A stretch of DNA of 29,465 bases from Catenaria anguillulae PL171 (GCA_002102555.1 MCFL01000289.1:1-29465), one strand, 5' to 3'; numbered from the stretch's first letter, positions 17,249 to 28,599 are shown. Notes: a model not told the origin generated them from the letters alone. Program-made: numbers and translations.

Positions 17249-19322
17249 CTACTTCTTCATCATCGTCAAAAACGCCTCTTGTGAAATCTCCACATTCCCA
17301 ACCATCTTCATTCGCTTCTTGCCTTCCTTTTGCTTGGCCAAAAGCTTCATCTTCCTCGTCGCATCGCCGCCATAGCACTTTGCCGTGACATTCTTGCGCA
17401 TGGCCGCCAACGTCTCCCTCGCCAACACTTTTCCACCCACACACCCTTGAATCACAATCTCGTACAATTGCCGCTCAAGGACGCCCTTGAGCTTGGCCAC
17501 CGTCTCGCGCGCCACTTGCTCCACGGCCGATCGGTGCCGAATCGATGCCAGTGCGTCGACGGGTTTTCCGTTGAGGTTGATGTTGAGCTTGACCAAATCC
17601 GCGGGCTCGTACCCGCACTCTTCATAGTCAAACGAGGCAAACCCAGACGACCGCGATTTCAGTTGGTCATAGAAATCAGACACGACTTCGGTCATGGGAA
17701 GCGTGTACTTGAGCATGACACGTCGCGAGTCAATATACGTGACTTCACGCTGCTCTCCACGCCGTTCCTATACATGCAAACATCATAGTGAGCAAGGGAG
17801 CAAGGGAGCAAGGGAGCAAGGGAGCAAAGCGAGAGAGTGACGGGCGTACACCACACAACTCGAGAATCTTGCCCAAATACTCATCCGGCGTGATAATGGT
17901 CGCCGCAATCATGGGCTCTTCCACTTTCTTGACCAAGGCATACTCTGCACCCTCAGGAAACTCAACCGGATTTCTCACCACCAACTCTCGCCCGCCCTGA
18001 TACGTGACCTTGAACGGGACCGTGGGCGCCGTGCAAATGACATTTGCCTGGTACTCGCTCTCGAGCCGTTGCCGAAACACATCCATGTGCAATGTGCCCA
18101 AAAAGCCCAACCGAAACCCTTGCCCAAGACTTGCACTTGTCTCCTTCATCACCGACACACTGGCATCGTTGATAACAAGCTTGCTCACGGCATCGTCCAG
18201 CTTTGGAAACTCGTCGGCAGACACGGGAAACACGCCCGCAAACACCATGGGTTTAGCTGGTTGAAACCCAGGTAGCGCCTCGACGCGATGGTGCATCAAA
18301 TGAAATGTGTCGCCCACATGCGCCTCCGAAGTCGACTTCATGCCCAGCACGGCGTACCCGACCTGACCTGGGTACAGTGCGCCCGTGGACCGTTGGTCCG
18401 GGTGCATGATGCCCACGTCAACCACCTCGTACCGCTTGCCTGAATGGCACGACACGACCTTGTCGCCGCGTTTTAGCACGCCGTCCAGCACGGAAAACAA
18501 GGTAATGACACCGACGTAGGTGTCGTACCAAGAATCAAAAAGCAGTGCACGCAAGGGCACTTTGGGGTCACCTGCCGGCGGCGGCGGAATGTGGTCAATT
18601 ACTGCGTCCAGAACCTGCTCGCAATTGAGTCCCGTCTTGCCGCTGATTTGCAGCATGTTATCGACGGGCAGCTCAAACGCCGTCGCGATTTGTTCCTTGA
18701 CCCGCTCTGGATCGGCCGCAGGCAAATCCACCTTGTTGAGCACGGGGACAATGGCCAGGTCGAGTCCAAAGGCGAGGTAAAAATTGGCCACGGTCTGTGC
18801 TTGGATCCCTTGGGCAGCGTCCACGAGCAGCAGTGCGCCCTGGCACGCGGCCAGCGACCGAGACACCTCGTACGAAAAGTCGACATGGCCAGGAGTATCA
18901 ATCAGATTGAGCAAGTAGGTTTGGCCGTTGCGGCGGTGCACCATGGACACGGTTTGCGCTTTCACGGTGATGCCGCGGTCGCGCTCCACTTGCAGCTTGT
19001 CGAGGACCTGCTTGTTTGGGCGCAGCCGGTCGTGCCGGATGGTGCGAGTCAGTTCGAGCAGGCGGTCGGCCAGCGTCGACTTGCCGTGGTCGATGTGGGC
19101 AATGATGGAGAAGTTGCGGATGTGGGAGGTTGGGATCGAGGCCAGGTCGACTTGTGGGGCATCGCTCGAGTCTGTTGAGTAGCATCTTCTGGCTCTGGTA
19201 GCTGGTTGCTGTATGGGTCGGGTTGGATGCAGTCGAATGAGCGCGGTGACGGAGGAAACCGCCGAGGATGAATATGGTCGCCACTTGGCGCCGTGGCTAA
19301 AGAACATGAGTGTGGCATTCAT
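17249..19322 (-). CDS. GUF1: Mitochondrial translation factor GUF1 (LepA/EF4-type GTPase)
   Basis: Mitochondrial counterpart of bacterial LepA/EF4, a ribosome-bound GTPase that promotes translation fidelity under stress. Two exons (19322-17850 and 17767-17249) give 663 residues, close to the usual length. Residues 1-50, rich in Arg, Ser and Ala without acidic residues (ending ATRARRCYST), look like a mitochondrial presequence. G1 AHIDHGKST is at 75-83, followed by RGITVKAQT, DTPGH at 142-146 and NKVD at 196-199. LepA-specific segments are GFRLGFLGTLHMD, ITPDEYLGKILELCG, then across the splice ERRGEQREVTYI, and the C-terminal domain with CYGGDATRKMKLLAKQKEGKKRMK. The intron at 17768-17849 (82 nt, GTACGC donor) has an octamer repeat. 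ATG 19322 is preferred because it begins the presequence; in-frame codons further upstream would run into the promoter of the divergent gene. Confidence 0.94.
17791..17829 (-). repeat. AGCAAGGG octamer minisatellite inside the Guf1 intron
   Basis: Four perfect tandem copies of AGCAAGGG on the plus strand (17791-17822) plus a partial fifth. On the Guf1 sense strand this reads (CCCTTGCT)n, a pyrimidine-rich run ahead of the 3' splice site, so it probably also serves as or lengthens the polypyrimidine tract. Confidence 0.9.
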
Positions 19323-19586
19323 TGCTAACAAAGTCTTCGTATCATTTCGTGGTCTGCCCGATACATTTGTAGTGACATTCGACTTCCGGATTGGCCTCGA
19401 GTTGATGCGAAATCCATAGAAACGCATCACGTGGGCTCGGCTGTGTGAAGCATGCACGCGCTTTGGCACTTTGCTGATGCAAACACCAACCTTGGCTCGC
19501 CCAGGCACGACATACAGGCCAAAGTGGACGACTGCTTCGCTCCAGTACGCCGACTCGGACTCGGACATACAAAAGATCAGCCAGCC
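19323..19586. promoter_or_regulatory. 264-bp bidirectional promoter, Guf1 / Rrb1
   Basis: The start codons of Guf1 (minus) and the Rrb1-like gene (plus) lie head to head with only 264 bp between them, so both promoters must overlap here. No TATA box is obvious. A CACGTG-like core, ATCACGTGGG, occurs near 19427-19436 and could bind a bHLH factor. Confidence 0.55.
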
Positions 19587-21219
19587 ATGACATCCTCCAC
19601 CTCCAACAACCCAAAGAAGCGCAGCCAATCGGGCTCCTCTGCCCCCGAATCCTCAAAGGCCCGTGCCCTTGTCGATGCCACCACGGGCGCACCCGTGCCG
19701 CGGCCGTCTGCCGCTGCGGCCGATGCCGACGCCATGGACGTGGACCACGACATGGGCGAGTTTGAGGATCCATTCGAGGACGAGTTTGAATCGGATGAGG
19801 ATGTTGTCGTGCACGATGACGATGGCGATGCGGAAATGGAGGATGTGGACGAGGACGATGCCGAGGAGGGCCAAATCGACTCTGTGCAAGTGTACTTGCC
19901 TGGCCAGCCCTTGGCCGAGGGCGAGGAGTTGCAGGTCGACAACTCGGCTTACGAAATGTTGCATGCACTCAATGTCCAATGGCCGTGCTTGTCGTTTGAC
20001 ATTTTGCGCGACCAGTTGGGTGTGGATCGGACAAAGTTCCCGCACACGGCCTATGTGGTTGCTGGGTCACAGGCCGATGTTTCCTTCAAGAACGAGTTGT
20101 ATGTGCTCAAGATGAGCCAGTTGGCAAAGACAAAGTACGACGACAGTACGTTTCGCATTTTTCCCTTCTTGGTGTCCGTTTGCGGTTTGGTGGCCAAAAA
20201 GCAAACTCATCCTTTCCCTTTTCGGCTCAACAGTGGAATCGGGTGGCGAATCTGATGACGACGACGATGTGGACGCCGACCCAATCCTCGAGCACCGCAC
20301 CATCAAACACCCCGGCGGCGTCAACCGCATCCGCGCCATGCCCACGACCTCATCTACCTCTTCGCACATTGTGGCCGTGTGGTCCGACATGCGTGCCGTT
20401 AACATTTACGACATTTCCACGCACGTTGCTTCGCTCGACACACCCGGCCTGGTTGCCCCTACCAAACTTGACCCCTTGTACAAGATTGCCCACAAGGCCG
20501 AGGGATTTGCCATGGATTGGTCGACCAAGGCCGAGGGCCACCTGGTGACCGGTGATTGCGACCGCGCCATCAAGCTCACGTCCGCCACGCCCACGGGCTT
20601 CAAGACAACAGCCACGCTGGAAAAGGCCCACGACGCTTCGGTCGAGGATCTGCAATGGTCGCCCAGCGAGGCCACCGTATTCGCCTCGTGCTCGGCCGAC
20701 GGCACCATGAAGATCTTTGATACGCGCATGGCGGGCAACAAGCCGGGCATTTCCGCCAAGCTTGCCAATTGCGACGTGAACGTGATTTCTTGGAACAAGT
20801 TGACGCCGTTCCTGATGGCATCGGGCCATGACGACGGGTCGTTTGCCGTGTGGGACTTGCGCGAACTTGCACGTGCCAACCAACCGGGCAAGACAATTGA
20901 CAAGGTGGTGCCTGCGGCGCAGTTTGCGTGGCACAAGGCGCCCATCACGTCCATTGAGTGGCATTCCCATGAAGAATCCATGTTGGCCGTGAGCGGCGAT
21001 GACAACCAGGTCACGTTGTGGGATTTGTCGACAGAGAGGGATGATGCACCGGGCGCACAGGCCATGGAGGTGGGCGGTGTCGTGGTGCCGCCTCAGTTGT
21101 TGTTTATTCACCAGGGCCAAGAGTATGTCAAGGAGGTGCACTGGCATCGCCAGATCCCTGGTTGTTTGGTCACGACTGCCGCCAGCGGGTTCAATATTTT
21201 CAAGACCATCAACTCATAA
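19587..21219 (+). CDS. RRB1: Ribosome-assembly WD-repeat protein Rrb1/GRWD1
   Basis: Nuclear chaperone of ribosomal protein L3 (uL3) needed for 60S subunit assembly. Two exons, 19587-20145 and 20234-21219, separated by an 88-nt intron (GTACGT...CAACAG), give 514 residues. After a Ser/Pro/Ala N-terminus comes an acidic block (about 50-95, runs of Glu and Asp). Next is the family signature YLPGQPLAEGEELQVD with AYEMLHALNVQWPCLSFDIL, the histone-H4/CAF1C-like N-terminal helix region. A second acidic stretch (SGGESDDDDDVD) follows directly after the splice. The C-terminal half is a beta-propeller with WD-type repeats, for example ASCSADGTMKIFDTR, SGHDDGSFAVWDL and VSGDDNQVTLWDLS, ending FNIFKTINS. 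Close relatives in the same fold (RbAp46/Msi1) lack this acid-rich layout. It is divergent from Guf1. Confidence 0.92.
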
Positions 21220-21551
21220 GGGTGAGTGTGAGTATGTGGATGTGTGTTGTGTACATTATTGTTGTTATCCTGTCAATTTCTAGGCAATGCAAGACTTGGT
21301 TTCTCTATTCACATCCGTCCTGGTCACAGACTCGAAAAGCAAAACTGAGCAACACGACTGGCCGACAACCCGCCCACGCCAGTGAAGTCTAATAAGCATG
21401 TGAGTAAAGCAAGTACTTATATGCTGCCCTCGCCCAGTCAATGCAATTCCTCGAGTCGACCGATACAAAGCCGATACATCAAGACACGCCGCCCAATTTC
21501 TGATTCCCACAACTCCATCCACCTTCCCCGCTCACGCCTGTCTGCAAGACA
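21220..21551 (+). other. Intergenic region between Rrb1 and the small membrane protein gene
   Basis: 332 bp in tandem orientation. It should hold the Rrb1 3' end and the promoter of the next gene. A T-rich region near 21246-21283 (TTATTGTTGTTATCC) is the likely 3' processing area. No gene is seen. Confidence 0.35.
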
Positions 21552-22332
21552 ATGGCAACCTCCAACCATCCCCTGCTTGTTGCGGACCGGCGGCACTCAC
21601 TCGCCGACGCATCTGCCGACACTTTAGTCGCCATGGTGCCCCTCCCGCTACCCTCTTCCTCGTCCCGGGTCTATCCCGGAAACACCACACTTGCCAGCCC
21701 GCCGGCGCCACGCGCCAACACGGCCCAGGGCATGTACGGCGACCGAGTCGCCGCCATCAACGGTGTGCCAGAAAGAACAAACACCGACTTGCCGCCTTTG
21801 CACCGACCAGGACTCGGAGGGACGTACTCGAGCAGCGAGTTTGTGTTGACTGTAGGCGATGATGATGAGGAGGACGAAGACGAGAGCGAATATGCCACAG
21901 TCCAAATGCAGAAACAGCGGCTGTTTGCAGCGGATAAGGGCAGCGGGGTGGATTGGGGGCTGGGTAGGTGTGATAGCGGACAGTGTCAGCAGCAAGGGGC
22001 AAGCTATCCTCTCCGCAATGGGCGGTCGTTTTCACCAATGGAGGCAGACACGAGGACGAGTGGAGCACACCACGTCCATGCCCGACGCATTCCTTGGTAC
22101 AAGGATGGTTGTTTCTTGTCCAAGGTATGGCAGCATTGCTAGATGCTGAGTGATTTTCACTTGTCAACCTACATAACAATGTGCCTTGTTTTATTTGCAG
22201 GCGGCCATCTTCCTCGTCATTTTCTCCTGGATCGCACTTGTCATGTACATGGTGTTATCCTACGACCCGGCTACCGTTGCTGCCGCCCCGTCACCCACTC
22301 CATCTTCATCTTCTCCTCCACCGTCGTCATGA
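21552..22332 (+). CDS. Small orphan protein with single C-terminal transmembrane anchor
   Basis: Not recognised. From ATG 21552 (context ACAATGG) the frame encodes a Ser/Pro/Ala-rich N-terminus, a short acidic stretch (GDDDEEDEDESEY) and a basic WYK motif (ARRIPWYKDGCFLSK). A 76-nt intron at 22125-22200 (GTATGG...TTTGCAG) then leads into AAIFLVIFSWIALVMYMVLSY, one strongly hydrophobic helix, and a 25-residue Pro/Ser/Ala tail ending TGA 22330-22332. The layout suggests a tail-anchored or type II membrane protein with the acidic part in the cytosol. An additional 84-nt intron at 21964-22047 (GTAGGT...GGCAG) is possible. It is stop-free and in frame, so the product is either 234 or 206 residues; the odd Cys/Gln-rich text inside favours splicing. 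Located between Rrb1 and the ATPase gene. Confidence 0.62.
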
Positions 22333-23408
22333 AATGTGTTATGTTGCGCAATCATCCCCCGCACCTCACCGCCTATTTCCTTCCACGAGATACCCACAAA
22401 CAAGCACCGCACCGACGCCATCCCGGCCCGCGACGAACCTAACTCGTATTACCCCTGCTCGTATCCTTCAGTCTACAATCTGTCGATATACTGTTCACTC
22501 ATTCCAAATATACACAATCTTTACCGCAGCTTTGGGACATGCTGGCGGAGACCCGCGTTACCGCACCCTCGCTTGTCCTGAAGTGGGCGAGCTGGCCGAA
22601 AACGCGAGAGCAAGAGCCTGGAAAGCCTGGAAGGAAATCGAATGGATGTGCCAATAGTACCAAAAACGGCCATATGGTGCACAACTAGGTAGGTAATGAG
22701 CTCTGGCTCTCTGTTTTCCGAGTCAGTCGGATGTCTTTGTGTTCAAGTATACAGCCTTCTCCGTGTTTGTATATAAACGCGAGTGTGCGAGGTTTGAATT
22801 GGCGAGAGCTCGCCGTCTTCCAGACTGGAACACGACATCGCACCACACCACACCGCCGTGTTGTGTGTGTATCATATCTAAATGAAGTCATTTGGGACAC
22901 ACCAGCTGACTCTGAGCAATTGCCCATGAAGCACCACCCACCGGCCTCCATGCATATATCCATCACAGCGACAGCTTGCCAGGTATCCACGTCGCTGCCA
23001 GCGACCTATCGCGGCACAAGGGCAAGTGATCTCTCACCTCCTGGATTTCTGGACGGCCGGTGTTCCACAAGGTCGAGCTACATATGTTTGCGAGTGCGAG
23101 TGCACACACACCGTGCCAGCTAGGACGGCATGCTTGGGTCCTACTGTACCTATGCTGCTGGCAAGGGCGACGGCCAGTCTTGCCCCAGTCCTCCCTTGTC
23201 CCACCCCTGGAATTCCGTTGCACACGACGGATTGCATAAGATGCAGACGCAACCTTCGGGTGTTGGAGAGGTCCTTTATACATGGCCCTCGCTCTCACGC
23301 ACCTCCACGCTGTCTCCCTCTCCTGGCTCCTGCGATCCTTGCTCTCCTGGCTACCTTTCGTCCACTCGCTCTCGCACTCCGAGTCGCAACCCCCTCTTCC
23401 CACCTGCC
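22333..23408 (+). promoter_or_regulatory. 1.1-kb upstream region of the P-type ATPase gene
   Basis: No gene is supported; open frames here are not family-like. A TATA-type sequence, TATATAAA, occurs at 22770-22777, and a shorter TTTATACAT at 23276-23284 lies about 125 bp before the ATPase start codon, the more usual distance. The stretch before the ATG is pyrimidine-rich (CTCTCC, CCTGGC, CTCTCG blocks), as in many fungal leaders. Confidence 0.4.
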
Positions 23409-26400
23409 ATGTCTCCCACATCCAGCTCGCCTCTGGCGCGGGAACCCACCCATGCCGGCCGCCCCACCTCATCGATTCCAATTCAAGTCGGTTTCCGCAC
23501 GCTCACCCAGGAACTCACGCTCCCAAAGTCGGACCGCTCCAAGGCTGCGTCGGGCCCTGAAGCCACGCACGGCGATGTTCATCTCAAGACGCCGCACGAA
23601 GTGTCGCTCCGATTCGGTGTGTCGCTCGAAAATGGCCTGGATCCAACTGCCGTGACTCGCCGTCGAGCACGCGTAGGGCCAAACGCCTTGTCGCCGCCGC
23701 CCACGGATTGGGTTCGCAAAGTTCTTGGGTACTTGTTCAGTGGGTTTGCAGCCATCATGTGGATTGCTTCCATTATCACATTTATTGCTTGGCGTACGTC
23801 TTTTCTTGCTTGAGAGCATTCAATCTGTCGATCAATCCTCACCTTTTTTTTCGGGGACTCGATGCATGAATGTAGAGCCGTTGGGCGGAAACAATCCGTC
23901 GCCGGCGACACTGGCGCTTGCCATTGTTATTCTCATTGTCATTTTCCTGCAAGCAATTTTCACTGGTTCGTCAAATTCATCTCGTCTGTATCCCAGCACA
24001 GGCTGTATGCGTACTGACACGACAATGGCTTGAATTGCACAGGGTACCAGGACTTCACTTCGTCTCGTATCATGGCCTCCATCAACTCGATGCTCCCGCA
24101 GTCTGCCACCGTCACACGCTCGTCCTGCCACGAAACCGTCCCAGTCGCCGACCTTGTTCCAGGCGACGTCGTCCACCTCAAGTACGGTACCAAGGTTCCC
24201 GCCGACATTCGCCTCATTTCCGTGTCAGGTCTCAAGGTCGACAACTCGATCCTCACTGGCGAATCACTGCCCATCCACTGCACCGTCGACAAAACCGACA
24301 ACAATGTGCTCGAGTCGCACAACATGACGTTCATGGGTACATTTGTGACCGAGGGCGAAGCCACTGGGGTTGTGGTGGCAACGGGTGATCGCACGCTCAT
24401 GGGCCAAGTGGCATTGCTTGCGTCACGCACTCGCATCACGCAGAGCACGTTGCAAAAGGAAATCATCAGCTTCTCATTGTTGATTGGTACCCTTGCATGC
24501 ACGACGGCCACTCTGTGTTTTGCTTGGTACATGCTGGCGCTCAGGCACTGGTATCCGACGTTTTTGGATTTGCCCACATTCTTGTCAACGGATATGGGTA
24601 TTTTGGTGGCATTCACGCCCGAAGGCTTGCCGATTGCGGTCACGCTCGTCTTGACCATTATTGCGAGGAGGATGTTTGCGCAGCGGGTTTTGGTCAAGAA
24701 CTTGTCGGTTGTGGAGACGCTTGGGTGTTGCAGTGTCTTGTGTTCAGACAAGACTGGTACGCATCTCTTTGGTCGATCATTTGTCGCTCTGACCTGTCTT
24801 GCTGACATACATTCTTTCTTGATTTTGTGTGAAAGGCACATTGACTACCAACCAAATGGTCGTCCACTCGGCCGTTCTCGGCACCTCGGACCCGATCACC
24901 GTGTCGTCGACCGACGCTTCCACCCGCCCAAAGCTGGCCGTCATCGCATCCGCTGCACACATTTGCAATGGAGCTCGGTTCCACTCGGATGATCTTGCCT
25001 TGCCCATCGACAAGCGCCGCGTCGAAGGCGACGCCACCGACATTGCCATGCTCAGGTTCGGCCACGCCTCTGTCGCGGACGCCAATGCACAGCTCAACTC
25101 CATCAAGCGTGTCATGCACGTCCCCTTCAACTCAAAGACCAAGCGCATGGTCACGGTGATTGCAGCCAAGAATCCGTCAGCGGCGGTCCCGAGTGTTGTG
25201 TCGTTGCTTGCGGGCAACACGTACGCTGGCGGAGACGACCAAGTGTTGCTTGTCAAGGGTGCACCTGATTTGCTGCTGCCATACGCGTCGGCGTATGTGG
25301 ATCCGGCCGCGAATGGTGCCGACGTGCCCCTCGACAATGCCGCGCTCGACCGCATTCGCCAGCTGCAAGAATCGCTCGCCGCCCGTGGCCAGCGTGTGTT
25401 GCTAATTGCCCGCCGCGTTCTTTCGGGGTTCGACAAGGTATCGGGCGACATGGCCGACAATGAGCTGCTTGTGGACGAGTTGGTCACTGGTGGATCATCC
25501 TTGACCGTCCTCGGCTTGGTTGGCATTGTGGACCCGCCTCGCCCGGAAACCAAGGATGTGATTACGACCCTGCGCAAGGCTGGCGTGCGCACCTTCATGG
25601 TCACTGGCGACCACAGTTCGACCGCTTCGGCCATTGCTCGCGAGTGTGGCCTGTTTACCAAGGCGGCCACGCACACGTTTGCTGATTTGAACGCGGCCGT
25701 CCAGGCCGAATGTGACATCTTGAACGAGTTTACCACGCCCGAGCCCACCTCCAAGGACACGCTCTTGCCGCTCAAGGAGGGTGATCGGATGCCCCTGGCC
25801 AAGCTACCAGGCAATGCCTCGGACGACATGATTCGAGCGCGCATGCGTACCAAAGCTTCGCTTGTCCTTTCAGGCGCCGACATGCCGCACATGACGCTGG
25901 CACACTGGTCCATTGCATGTGATTACGAGGAGATTGTGTTTGCCCGCACGACGCCCGAGCACAAGCTGCAAATCGTGCACGCATTCCAAGAACGCGGCGA
26001 AATTGTTGCCGTAACTGGTGACGGTGTCAACGACGCACCCGCTCTCAAGAACGCCAACCTGGGTGTGGCCATGGCAGCGGGTCCGACGTGGCTATGGCGC
26101 CTCGCCATGGTCCTGCTCAACTCCAACTTGGCATCCATTGTGGTCGCCCTCGTGAAGGCCGTGTGGTCTTTGAAAACCTGAAAAGGTGACCCTGTACTTG
26201 ATCCCGGCAGGCACCTTTTCTGAACTCACGCCCGTGTTTGTCAACTTGTTTCTGGGCGTTCCGCTGCCGCTGTCGGGCTTCCTCATGATTTCATCTGTGT
26301 ACTCACCGATATTTTCCCGTCGCTTGCGCTCATGTACGAGCAAGCCGAGGCCGACCTGCTCATGCGTCCCCCACGCCGGCCAAGCGAGACCGCCTTGTTG

Positions 26401-26918
26401 ATCTCAAGTTTATGGCGCACGCCTACTTTTTTATCGGTCTCATTGATCCATCATTGCGCACTCGCTCTTCTTCCTGTACATGTACCGCGAATGGGGGCTC
26501 AGCATCAAGCAGCTTTTGTTTGCGTTCGACCAGTACACGGAAGCAACGCTTGGCATGCCACAAGCCGACCTCAACAACGCCAACGCCGGCGGGCAGTGCG
26601 TGTACTTTGTGACGCTCGTCATTCTGCAGTTTGGCAATGCCCTCGCCGTGCGCACGCGCAAAATGTCCATGTTTCATCAGTCGCCGTTCAAGAACCCGGC
26701 CTTGTTTGTGGCCATGGTCGCGTCCTTGTGCGTTGCGGCCGTGTTTGTGTACACGCCCATCATTCAGAGCGTGATTGGGACGTACCGATTCCCGCATTGT
26801 ATTGGGTGTTGCCGGTCCGTTGGCGGTGGTGGTGCCGTTGCTTGGACGAGGTAGGAAGTGGATTGTGCGGTCGAGGCCAGAGTCGTTGTTAGCAAAGTTG
26901 GGCATGGTAGATGCGTGA
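23409..26918 (+). CDS. Na,K-ATPase alpha-like P-type ATPase (type IIC), 3' part frame-damaged
   Basis: P-type cation pump resembling animal Na,K/H,K-ATPase alpha subunits. Exons 23409-23793, 23876-23965, 24043-24756 and 24836 onward; introns of 82, 77 and 79 nt. Features in order: N-terminal cation-ATPase domain (VSLRFGVSLENGLDP), M1-M2 (FAAIMWIASIITFIAW; LALAIVILIVIFLQAIF), LTGES, M4 with PEGLP at 351-355, phosphorylation motif CSDKTGTLT with Asp394, KGAPD, MVTGDH and TGDGVNDAP at 790-798. Up to about 26,080 the frame is perfect. Beyond it the expected tail (TLYLIPAGTFSELTP, YEQAEADLLMRPPRRP, AHAYFFIGLI, YREWGLSIKQLLFAFDQYT, ending AKLGMVDA with TGA 26916-26918) is all present but scattered over three frames. 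About ten single-base losses explain this; the raw frame stops at 26181. Either it is a decaying gene or the sequence is locally poor. Identity is firm; functionality is not. Confidence 0.88.
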
Positions 26919-26981
26919 GTATTGTCAATTTTTCCTTCTTTAGAATTTAGCTATATTGTAGTGCCGTACATACATCAAGTT

Positions 26982-27000
26982 GTTTGTTGAGCTGAGCACT
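26982..27000 (+). repeat. 19-bp direct repeat, copy 1
   Basis: GTTTGTTGAGCTGAGCACT, identical to 29445-29463. The flanks do not match further. It lies 64 bp after the ATPase stop codon. Confidence 0.8.
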
Positions 27001-27957
27001 CACGTTCTTTCTCGGCGCTCGCTGGAACATGGTCCGCTCCATTCCCGGGAACGTACTCAACGTTTGGACGCCACCGACCACGATCTTGTTGCGGCTTTGG
27101 GCGAGGCAGGCCTGTCCCTGGCGTCACCTCGGTGCGTTCATTCGCTTCAAGTCGCGGTCACTCTCACTCAAAGAGCCACGATTGATGAACGAACAACCAA
27201 TCTGTGCTCATCTATCGCAGCTGCCAACATGCACTTACGCGCGCGTTTTTGCCAACAGCACATGTCTGCTGTTGTGTCACCAATGTGTCAAAGTGACGAC
27301 AGCCCTTTTTCGGCTTCCCCATCACCCCACGGTTGTTTTCGTGCTGAAGAATTCGAAACCATCGCAAAGCAACACATGCAAGAGCAAGGAAAGAGGTCAT
27401 GGGGCTGGGTGCAGACAGTCGCAACAAGAACGAGATCGAGCTTGCGATGGACAGATACAAATGCAGCTGGTACACCCATCACCGCCCTTCCTGCTGAGCT
27501 GAAGAAGAGCAGTCTTTGCTGAATAGCAATGTATGTGTGTTCAATGTAGCTCGTTCGTTGCATCCTTCCTCACCCATCCTCAATCCTCCGCTTGCGATCG
27601 CCCTTTGCTTTTGCTCTTGGCTCGATCCGCCGACGACACATCCACCATCTCGCTCCATTTTCCATTGGTGCGCCTCCGACAACCAATTGCCAAACTCATT
27701 GCTTCGCGCTGTGAGTCTGGTAGCGCTTCCTGAACACGAGAAAAGTGAGTTTGCGAGAAAAGCCCATCGCCTCGCGGTGGATGATGACGATGATGATGCA
27801 GGCTGCTCCTAACTCATCCGGTCTTGTGAATCAAGTACCGGCACGACTCTTGCCAACGTGTGGTTTCCCACGTCATGTCTCTTTTTCTCTTCGGCGAATC
27901 AGAGCAATTGGCGTTCACCACCTCGGTTGTATCGGTTTCCGAATCGGGCCGACTGGT

Positions 27958-27983
27958 GGGCTGGCTGGCTGTCTGGCTGGCTG
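27958..27983 (+). repeat. GGCT simple-sequence repeat
   Basis: Imperfect tandem GGCT/CTGG tetranucleotides, interrupted once by TCT. No coding role is evident. Confidence 0.8.
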
Positions 27984-28599
27984 CCCATTCGCCTCAGGCA
28001 GTATACGTTCATCGATTGTCTACGTCAAGTCGCCGCCTTGGAGAGTCGGGAATCCTTGGTGGACTGTTCGCAACTGGCGCGAGGATCAGGGGGGACCACA
28101 ATGGGACAGACTCGTGACAAGCTTGGCCGCGTCACGTTCTTCCCATTGCCTCTTGGCCTGACGACCGCCAAACGCAACCTTGACATCTCCTCCGGGGGAG
28201 CATTCGTATGATCTAAATAGGGCAAGGTTTAGGCGTCAGGAATATTGGCTGTTGATGGGTGCCCGGAAATTTCTCGCGAGTCAATTTGCCCTTTCTTCAT
28301 TTCTTTCTTCATGAACCAAAAAAAGTGTCAGTGTCGGTCGTTCAACAGCGGATCCACTAGTTGCCCATGCCCAGCCCATGCCCATCTTGTATCTTGTGTC
28401 AACCATCATTTATTAACCTTGGGCCACTCTTGCAATTGCTACTTTATCCCCGGCTCTCCGAGTCAATCTTCCTTGCTATTTTATCCCTGTGGTTTCGCAG
28501 GAATCCTTCTTGAGACTGGAGTCTTCAATAGGCACGACCTGACGACGCATGAGTTATGGAATGGAATTGACGGCACCGTTTCTGCTCTGAATGAATTTA

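Larger units (their letters stand above)
26919..28599. other. 1.7-kb stretch without a supported gene
   Basis: Several overlapping frames exist on both strands (for example a 180-residue plus-strand frame ending at 27522), but none shows family motifs and several overlap each other. If the sequence errors suspected in the neighbouring ATPase gene extend here, a real gene could be hidden. A GGCT-rich simple repeat is at 27958-27983. Confidence 0.4.

Noticed and set aside
24777-25913. 378-codon minus-strand frame opposite the ATPase
   Set aside because: Antisense of the nucleotide-binding domain; Ser/Met-rich text without motifs, while the plus strand is unmistakably a P-type ATPase.
26980-27522. 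180-codon plus-strand frame after the ATPase
   Set aside because: It starts at a non-ATG codon, has no family motif, and overlaps equally plausible frames. It cannot be supported, although sequence errors may obscure a gene here.
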